The notes under the pieces: model-generated
Databases searched by the model: none
The model's input: the letters and a program-made list of their open reading frames with translations, nothing else
What the model was told of the DNA's origin: nothing
In this document: positions 58,885 to 64,000 of the stretch, piece by piece
Numbering within the stretch: position 1 is the stretch's first letter
Layout: every line of letters begins with the position of its first letter
Source: Streptomyces tirandamycinicus
Lineage (GTDB): Bacteria; Actinomycetota; Actinomycetes; Streptomycetales; Streptomycetaceae
DNA length: 64,000 nt
Assembly: GCF_003097515.1 (NCBI RefSeq)
Contig: NZ_CP029188.1
Coordinates: 1-64,000, forward strand
Direction of reading: 5' to 3'
Made by a program: the position numbers and the translations under genes

Positions 58885-60171
58885 TCAGCTCCTTAGGCCC
58901 GAGCCGTGGGGACCTGGTCCGGGATTCGGGGCCGGGGCCCGCGTGAGGCGGCCCGTCCCGCGGCTTCGCAGGGCGCGGGCGAGTGGGAGGCAGGCCGCGG
59001 CCGCGGTCACTCCGCTCGCGGACAGCAGGGCGGCGACCAGCGGGCGGCCGCCGAGTTCCAGGGCCAGGGCGATACCCAGCGGAGGCAGGGAGGCCACGGC
59101 GGATGCTCCGCTGAGGACGGCCTGGTAGCGGCCTGTCGCTCCGGCGGGTGCGGCCTTGGAGATGTAGGCGCCGACGGCCACGCTGTAGCAGATCTCGCCG
59201 GGGACGATCAGGACGGCGGCGGTGGCGTAGCCGGGCAGGGTGTGCTGCAGTGCCGCGAAGGCCATGCCGGCGCCGAGGATGAGGCTGCCCGCGGCCAGGA
59301 CGGAGACGAGGGGGAACCGCATCTGCTCGTTGCCGCCGACCAGGAACCGCATCAGCGGAGGACTCAGGACGAGGACGGCGACGGCGTTGGCGATCATGGC
59401 GACGCCGTAGGTCGTGGGTGGGAGGTCGCCGGCCATCAACAGCGGCAGGACGCTGACGAGTCCGTAGGCGCAGATCATGGTGCCGACCGCGGCCACGCTG
59501 ATCCAGCGCAGGCTCGGGTCGGACAGAACCTGCCGGTAGGTGACCGTTGCGGGCACGGTGGCCGCGTGCGGGCGAGGGGTCAGGACGCGGCGGGCGATGA
59601 GCGCGAACGCCACACAGACGATGCCGTTGGCGATGAAGAGCGCCTGGTAGCCGTAATGGTGGGCGAGGAAGCCCCCGAGACCGCCGCAGACGGCGATGCC
59701 GACGTTCATCGACCAGTAGATCCAGCCCTGGGCGCGGGTACGGCCGGCCTCGCTGCTGATGGTGTCGTTGATCTGAGCGGAGACGGCCGGGCGGTGGACC
59801 TCCATGCTGAATCCCAGCAGGACGGAGACGGCCATCAGCGCGGGCAGGGAGCGGGTGAGAGCGAGCGCGAAGCAGGCGAGCGCGGAAACGGCCATCAGAA
59901 TCGTCAGGGCGGTGCGCTGGCCGAGCCGGTCGGTCAGCGCTCCCGAGCACGCCTGTCCGATGCACCAGCCGATGCCGAAGAGGGTCAGGCCGGTGCCGGC
60001 CGCGGTCGTACCGTGTCCGGCCCCGTCGGAGATGTAGAAGCCCAGGAAGTTCCAGGCGAAGCCTCCCGCCTTCAGCAGCGCGGTCCCGCCGATCAGCGCG
60101 GCGACGACGGTGCGGGTGGACGGGCCGGTGGAGGCCGGTACGGCGGTGGCGGGAAGGTGGGTGATGGCCAT
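58885..60171 (-). CDS. MFS transporter
   Basis: This encodes 428 residues from the ATG at 60171, which follows AGGAGAGCC. There are twelve hydrophobic helices, with a loop motif GALTDRLGQRTALT between helices 2 and 3 as in major facilitator exporters. Helix 1 begins VVAALIGGTALLKAGGFAWN. It is divergent from nothing close and converges with the TetR gene 11 bp away. The substrate is unknown; drug or metabolite efflux is usual for this group. Confidence 0.8.
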   Translation of the reverse strand: MAITHLPATAVPASTGPSTRTVVAALIGGTALLKAGGFAWNFLGFYISDGAGHGTTAAGTGLTLFGIGWCIGQACSGALTDRLGQRTALTILMAVSALACFALALTRSLPALMAVSVLLGFSMEVHRPAVSAQINDTISSEAGRTRAQGWIYWSMNVGIAVCGGLGGFLAHHYGYQALFIANGIVCVAFALIARRVLTPRPHAATVPATVTYRQVLSDPSLRWISVAAVGTMICAYGLVSVLPLLMAGDLPPTTYGVAMIANAVAVLVLSPPLMRFLVGGNEQMRFPLVSVLAAGSLILGAGMAFAALQHTLPGYATAAVLIVPGEICYSVAVGAYISKAAPAGATGRYQAVLSGASAVASLPPLGIALALELGGRPLVAALLSASGVTAAAACLPLARALRSRGTGRLTRAPAPNPGPGPHGSGLRS

Positions 60172-60624
60172 GGCTCTCCTGGGCGGACGATGCGGTGCGG
60201 GAGCGTACGAAGGCGGCCGGATCCGGGAGAGTACGGCCCCCGCGGTCGTCACTGTGGGCACAACGTGCAAGGAAGCCGCAGATCAATGGGGGTGTGTCCG
60301 GTGCGGTCGTCACCCGTGGGCCCGCACGGAGCGGCCGTCGCACGGCCCGCTCGGACAGGAGGCAGCGCGCTCGTCCGCCTCACTCGCCGTCCGGATGGCT
60401 TCGGGACGTTCCCTCCATGCTGCAAGGCATCCACACCGCGGTGGAGAGTCCGACCGGAGGACCGGCCGGAGGAATCCGGCGTCCACCGGTGGGAGGGCGG
60501 GTGCCGTCCAGGAGCACGTACTCTGCGGATGCCTGTCGCACCGCGCGGGCGAGTGGGGGCATGCGCGGCCATCGAGCCCGGCGTGTACGGGCCTGCGCGC
60601 TCGTGAGCCGGACGGTCGAGAGGA
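60172..60624. other. Intergenic, no gene seen
   Basis: Open frames here lack ribosome sites and family features. It lies downstream of the histidine kinase and upstream of the transporter, both on the minus strand. Confidence 0.5.
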
Positions 60625-61845
60625 TCAGCAGGGAAGACTGACGGAGACGACCGTACCCGTGGGGGCGTTCGAGCGAATGTCGAATCGACCTCCGGCCTCT
60701 TCGATCCTGATGCGATGCGAGGCCAGACCGATATGCCCTTCGGCCACACTCTTTTCCAGTGCGCCCCGGGACATTCCCACACCGTCGTCGGCGACCTCGA
60801 GGTGCACCATTCCGCCGTTCATCCAGATCCGCACGGATACCTTTCCGGCGCGGGCGTGCTTCACGACGTTCATGAGCAGTTCCCTTGCCGTTCGATACAG
60901 CAGGTGATCCGCCGTTCCGGTTCCCTTGATCCGGCAATCGAAGGTCGCGGAGAATCCCCCTCGCTCAGCCGTTTCCGCGATGAGGGCCCTCAGGGCGGGC
61001 GCCAGGCCGATATTCTCGAGGACCGCCGGATGCAGCGTGCTGACCGAGGTACGGAGCTGCTCGACGGTATCCGTGAGAGTCCTGCGGGTACGGCCGAGAT
61101 TCTCCGCAGCACCGGGGTCTTTCAGCAGTTCGTCAAGATCTTGGCGTGCCGCGAGGATGTTCTGCAGGGCACCATCGTGCAATGCCTCCGCCAGTGCGCC
61201 GCGCTCTCGGTCCTCCGCCGACATGACGCGGGCGACCAGGGCGCTTCGATCCTCGGCCAGCCGAACGATGTTCAGCATATGATCCCGCTGAATCCATGAG
61301 AGGAGTACGCAAGCGGCACCGACTATCAAGATGACCTGGCTGAAGAGCAGCGTGTGCTCCCATTCCGGGTTACTGCCGCTTTGGCCGATGGCCACCCCGA
61401 CCACGAAGGACGCAGCCGACGCCACCGTGGCGGCCACGGTCACTGCCGGACGGTATTGGAAGGCCGCGAGGATGGGCACAAGAAGGAATATGTTGTGAGG
61501 CTGGACTTGGGGGTCCGTGAAACCACCCGTGATCGCCGTGAGGGTCGTCACCGTGGTGAGGTCGATCAGGAATGCGATCCATATCGCGGTACTCGTGTGC
61601 CACCTCCTGGTGTTCGCAAACAGAAGCGCGACGCTCCACACGGCGTAACCGAAGATGATGACGAACGATATCGCAAAGTTCTCGGTCGGTGGATAGAAGA
61701 GGTCGGCGAACACGTCGACCACGATGATGAGTCGCAGAATTCCCTGGGTGATCTGTGCGCGCCGTTGGTACGGGGCAGCCGCGAAACCCATGCCGCCTGC
61801 CGGGTCAGCGAGTGTCGTCCGCAGAAACTTGGTGAGCAGGGCCAT
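60625..61845 (-). CDS. Sensor histidine kinase (NarL/LuxR partner type)
   Basis: This encodes 406 residues from the ATG at 61845. There are about six hydrophobic helices in residues 35-185 with no large external loop, so the signal is probably sensed in the membrane. The H-box is RERGALAEALHDGALQNILA with His223, followed by a DHp helix and a HATPase domain (LLYRTARELLMNVVKHARAG, VADDGVGMSRGALEKS, GHIGLASHRIRIEEAGGRF). It should phosphorylate the response regulator at 62378-63025, on the same strand upstream. A four-copy 19-bp repeat lies between them, close to this start. Confidence 0.85.
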   Translation of the reverse strand: MALLTKFLRTTLADPAGGMGFAAAPYQRRAQITQGILRLIIVVDVFADLFYPPTENFAISFVIIFGYAVWSVALLFANTRRWHTSTAIWIAFLIDLTTVTTLTAITGGFTDPQVQPHNIFLLVPILAAFQYRPAVTVAATVASAASFVVGVAIGQSGSNPEWEHTLLFSQVILIVGAACVLLSWIQRDHMLNIVRLAEDRSALVARVMSAEDRERGALAEALHDGALQNILAARQDLDELLKDPGAAENLGRTRRTLTDTVEQLRTSVSTLHPAVLENIGLAPALRALIAETAERGGFSATFDCRIKGTGTADHLLYRTARELLMNVVKHARAGKVSVRIWMNGGMVHLEVADDGVGMSRGALEKSVAEGHIGLASHRIRIEEAGGRFDIRSNAPTGTVVSVSLPC

Positions 61846-61872
61846 CCGGGACTCCCTACGAGGGACACCGCG

Positions 61873-61948
61873 TTCTCAGTGTGTGGCTTGGTTCTCAGCG
61901 TGTGGCTTGGTTCTCAGCGTGTGGCTTGGTTCTCAGTGTGTGGCATGG
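61873..61948. repeat. Four 19-bp tandem repeats upstream of the kinase
   Basis: Four copies of TTCTCAGTGTGTGGCTTGG, with T/C at position 8 and one A in the last copy, fill 61873-61948 without gaps. They start 27 bp upstream of the kinase start codon. They may bind a regulator or vary in number by slippage. Confidence 0.85.
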
Positions 61949-62377
61949 CGATCACGTTCACCAGCGCCGGTGTGATGCCGAACCCGACCCGGGATCCTGG
62001 ACACGGGTGAGGGGCCAGAACGGTCGGCGCAGCCTTGAGTGTCATGCCGCAGGCGAGGCAACTGCGTTGTCCGCGCGGGAATGACGGCACCGGGTTGCCG
62101 TGGCGGTGCAGCCGGGCGGAATGCGTCGAGACGGACGCCGAGACGGGTCTCACGCCCTGACCGTTTGGACGTCGCGCTCGACGGCACGTCAAGCGTCCTC
62201 CTGCGGCCGCTCCGGGGGACTGTGCGGAGAACGCCTTGACCGACGAGCGCCCGTCGGAACGTTGTGCCGTCTGCCGGGCCATGCAGACTTCCCCCGTGTC
62301 CAGCCACCCGGTGGATCGGCCACCGCACCTGGCATGTCGACAACCCATCGGCAACCTGCCGGCCGCCGGTGGTCTCC
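61949..62377. other. Intergenic, no gene seen
   Basis: A minus-strand open frame of about 155 codons spans this segment and reads through the repeats in part. It has no clear ribosome site or family match. I do not call it. Confidence 0.4.
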
Positions 62378-63025
62378 TCATTCGAGCATGCCTCGCCGCA
62401 TGGCCTCGGCCACTGCTGCGCCCCGGTCCGAAACACCGAGCTTCTCGTAGAGTCGCTGCACATGCGTCTTGACCGTCGTAGGCGCGAGAAACAGATTCTT
62501 TGCCATGGTCGGGACCGATTGCCCTTCAGCGATCATGCGCAGCACCTGGCCCTCCCGTTCACTCAGAACAGGAGCGTCCGATTGAGCGCGCTGCCTGACC
62601 TCCGACGCCAGCCCGGGGACGAGATCCGGCGGCAGCACGCACTCCCCCTTCGCGCAGGAGAGAACCGCTGACACGATTTCGTCGCGACTGGCGTCCTTGC
62701 TGATGTAACCGGAGGCCCCTTCCCGCAAAGCCTCGTACACGGCCGAGCTCTCGGTGAATGCGGAGAGGATGAGCATTCTGGTGGGGAGGTCGTCCCGCTG
62801 TACGGCGTGAGCCACTCCAAGTCCGTCGATGGAGGGCATCCGGTAGTCCAGGAGAGCCACATCCGGGCTGTGCTCACGAATTGCTTCCAGCGCGGCCCAG
62901 CCGTCCCCTACCGCCGCCACCACCTCGGTATAGCCGGTGCTGTTCAAGGCGCGGACCATACCGTCTCTGAACACCGGGTGATCATCGGCAACGACCACCC
63001 GGACCCGTGACTCGGAGTCTCTCAT
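62378..63025 (-). CDS. NarL/LuxR-family response regulator
   Basis: This encodes 215 residues from the ATG at 63025. The receiver domain has VVVADDHPVFRDGMV with the acidic pair, the phosphoacceptor Asp60 in VALLDYRMP, and SAFTESSA and SKDA (Thr/Lys positions). The C-terminal LuxR HTH reads LSEREGQVLRMIAEGQSVPT then MAKNLFLAPTTVKTHVQRLY. It is the partner of the kinase at 60625. The nearest further genes on the same strand upstream are the candidate peptide and the HopA1-like gene, which may be in its regulon; this is inference. Confidence 0.85.
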   Translation of the reverse strand: MRDSESRVRVVVADDHPVFRDGMVRALNSTGYTEVVAAVGDGWAALEAIREHSPDVALLDYRMPSIDGLGVAHAVQRDDLPTRMLILSAFTESSAVYEALREGASGYISKDASRDEIVSAVLSCAKGECVLPPDLVPGLASEVRQRAQSDAPVLSEREGQVLRMIAEGQSVPTMAKNLFLAPTTVKTHVQRLYEKLGVSDRGAAVAEAMRRGMLE

Positions 63026-63411
63026 CGGTCACTCCCTGGGCAGGTGAACCGCACACCCACCTTACGCCTCTGAAAACGCCGGCGCGCTTCGAAGAATTCT
63101 TCGCCCGGCGAGCACATGGGCCTGGAAGATCGCGCAGGATATTCGGCTCGATCATGCATGGAGTTTCGCCGCGAGGTCGGTGGGCGGATTCACCTTCTGC
63201 GACTGGGGGCGAGCCGGGCCGGTGGCCCGAGTTCCGCATCGGGTGGGTGCCGGTTCAGCTGCCCCGGGTGGGTGGTGCTGCGCGCTGGGACGGCAAGGCT
63301 GGGGGGCCGTGCGGGAGTGGTGATGATGTGACGGGTCCAGGGCCGGTGCCGGGCGCCCTCGGCGCGGGTGCGGTTCTCCGGGGTGCGGCGAGGCCGGACG
63401 TTGCATGGGTT
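63026..63411. other. Intergenic, no gene seen
   Basis: Nothing gene-like is visible. It lies between the terminator of the peptide gene and the response regulator and presumably holds the regulator's promoter. Confidence 0.5.
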
Positions 63412-63444
63412 GCGGGCGGAGCCGCACATCGCGGCTCCGCCCGC
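63412..63444 (-). terminator. Strong terminator downstream of peptide gene
   Basis: GCGGGCGGAGCCGC (63412-63425) pairs perfectly with 63431-63444 around the loop ACATC. It ends 24 bp downstream of the peptide gene's stop and so would end the HopA1-like/peptide transcript. Confidence 0.85.
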
Positions 63445-63467
63445 AGACAGCCGACCGGCAGAGCCGA

Positions 63468-63644
63468 CTACCGCATGGTGATGGCCGCGTCCACGCCCGT
63501 GACCGCACCGTTCAGACCGGTGACACCAGTGATGAGGCCAGTGACACCCGCATCGAAGTCCCCGCCCGCAAGCGCGACTTCAGCAGCGATCTCCTCCGCA
63601 TCGACATGAGCGCTGTAACCGGCGAAAAGGTCCCGAATGTTCAT
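63468..63644 (-). CDS. Small Thr/Gly-repeat peptide, candidate RiPP precursor
   Basis: This encodes 58 residues from the ATG at 63644, which follows AAGGAAG by seven bases. The N-terminal half (MNIRDLFAGYSAHVDAEEIA, then AEVALAGG) looks like a leader: helical, acidic, ending in Gly27-Gly28. The C-terminal half is made of short repeats of TG (VTGLITG, VTGLNGAVTG) and ends AAITMR, with Thr at 35, 39, 42, 49 and 56 and no Cys or Ser. The gene lies 87 bp after a HopA1-like gene on the same strand and before a strong terminator. A Thr-dehydrated linear peptide is one possibility. Confidence 0.55.
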   Translation of the reverse strand: MNIRDLFAGYSAHVDAEEIAAEVALAGGDFDAGVTGLITGVTGLNGAVTGVDAAITMR

Positions 63645-63730
63645 GATGATCTTCCTTAGTCCTTGATGGATCGAGTGGGTTGGGGGGAACGCAGACCAGG
63701 GCGGTGATCGGCAGGCAGAGAGCGTCCTTG

Positions 63731-64000
63731 TCATCGGGCGAGTTCCAGTTCCGGAGAGTCGGTGTTGCGTTCCGGTGCGAGCGGATCGACACCGGCCTCG
63801 ATGAGGGCTTCATGGACCAGGGCGTCCAGGGATGGTGTGCCCTGGGTGTCCGCATGGCGGATGAGTGCGTCGGTGAGGGCGGCGGACCGGTGTTGGCCGT
63901 AGCTCAGGTGCGTGTGGCCGAGCCGGTCGTCTGCCGGTTCCCAGGCCATGGCGATTCCGGGCGCGAGCTGACGAGCGAAGACCGACGTGGCCGAGCCCGT
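63731..64000 (-). CDS. HopA1-like protein, C-terminal part (partial)
   Basis: The frame is open to the window edge; 89 codons precede the stop at 63731-63733. The sequence VFARQLAPGIAMAWEPADD, then HLSYGQHRSAALTDALIRHA, resembles the C-terminus of HopA1-family proteins (LAPGVG...SFGEHR...LAEAL). In Streptomyces such proteins sit in thioamitide and class V lanthipeptide clusters, where with a kinase-like partner they dehydrate Ser/Thr. The 58-residue peptide follows. The rest of the gene and any partners are outside the window. Confidence 0.5.
   Translation of the reverse strand, partial: TGSATSVFARQLAPGIAMAWEPADDRLGHTHLSYGQHRSAALTDALIRHADTQGTPSLDALVHEALIEAGVDPLAPERNTDSPELELAR

Noticed and set aside
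61873..61948. Possible CRISPR array
   Set aside because: The four 19-bp units are contiguous without spacers, and no cas genes are present. It is a tandem repeat.
61914..62381. Minus-strand frame of 155 codons upstream of the kinase
   Set aside because: It has low-complexity Arg/Ala/Pro composition, no ribosome site and no family, and partly consists of the 19-bp repeats.
1..64000. tRNA, rRNA or riboswitch genes
   Set aside because: I saw no cloverleaf-type or rRNA-like sequence and no recognisable riboswitch core; a covariance-model search would be needed to exclude them.

Overview
The window is high-G+C actinobacterial DNA, almost certainly Streptomyces. The evidence is GTG starts, 4-bp ATGA/GTGA translational overlaps, GGAGG ribosome sites, a rare TTA codon, MocR/TetR/NarL-type regulators and actinobacterial IS families. 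The left third (about 1-29 kb) looks like an accessory or subtelomeric arm: small plasmid-type proteins, nested and rearranged insertion sequences, truncated genes, two toxin-antitoxin pairs and candidate defence genes. The right part (about 30-64 kb) is ordered biosynthetic and catabolic operons.

Layout. 1-3.7 kb: a hairpin array, a divergent pair of small regulatory/plasmid-type transcription units around a 19-bp-arm dyad, and a two-repeat HTH protein. 3.9-6.6 kb: a GHKL-ATPase/nuclease-like gene interrupted by one in-frame TAA, divergent from a HEPN-like protein. 7.2-7.8 and 27.6-28.3 kb: two TA modules whose toxins look like Fic/Doc proteins with a decayed active-site loop. 9.2-11.3 kb: an AlbA_2/Schlafen-type protein whose frame runs into a frameshifted neighbour next to a 10-bp tandem repeat. 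12.5-18.5 kb: an IS5-like, an IS3-like, an IS30-like and two inverted IS256-like elements. Swapped 8-bp target duplications show that recombination between the IS256 copies inverted the DNA between them. 18.9-23.4 kb: a three-gene system made of EACC1, a caspase fused through a membrane helix to solute-binding and vWA domains, and a solute-binding lipoprotein. 23.5-25 kb: a gene graveyard. 25-27.4 kb: a methyltransferase divergent from a MocR regulator.

30.2-39.0 kb is a complete six-gene cluster with the order and domains of the lipstatin genes lstA-lstF: two KAS III-like thiolases, an OleC-like ligase, an OleD-like reductase, an NRPS and a formyltransferase. It should make an N-formyl-aminoacyl beta-lactone. 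The first gene carries a TTA (bldA) codon at position 6. After a secreted lysyl-oxidase-like protein come minus-strand genes for polyamine uptake (PotDBCA) and oxidation (amine oxidase, aldehyde dehydrogenase), headed by a Rieske oxygenase. Two AT-rich palindromes separate these from a plus-strand operon: NuoF-like flavoprotein, ferredoxin, NDP-forming acyl-CoA synthetase, two acyl-CoA dehydrogenases, a 3-hydroxyacyl-CoA dehydrogenase and a TetR regulator. Together they look like an amine/acyl-CoA catabolic island.

The right edge holds an MFS exporter, a NarL-type two-component pair whose genes flank a 4x19-bp repeat, and, at the border, a 58-residue Thr/Gly-repeat peptide downstream of a HopA1-like protein. 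That pair is a candidate RiPP locus.
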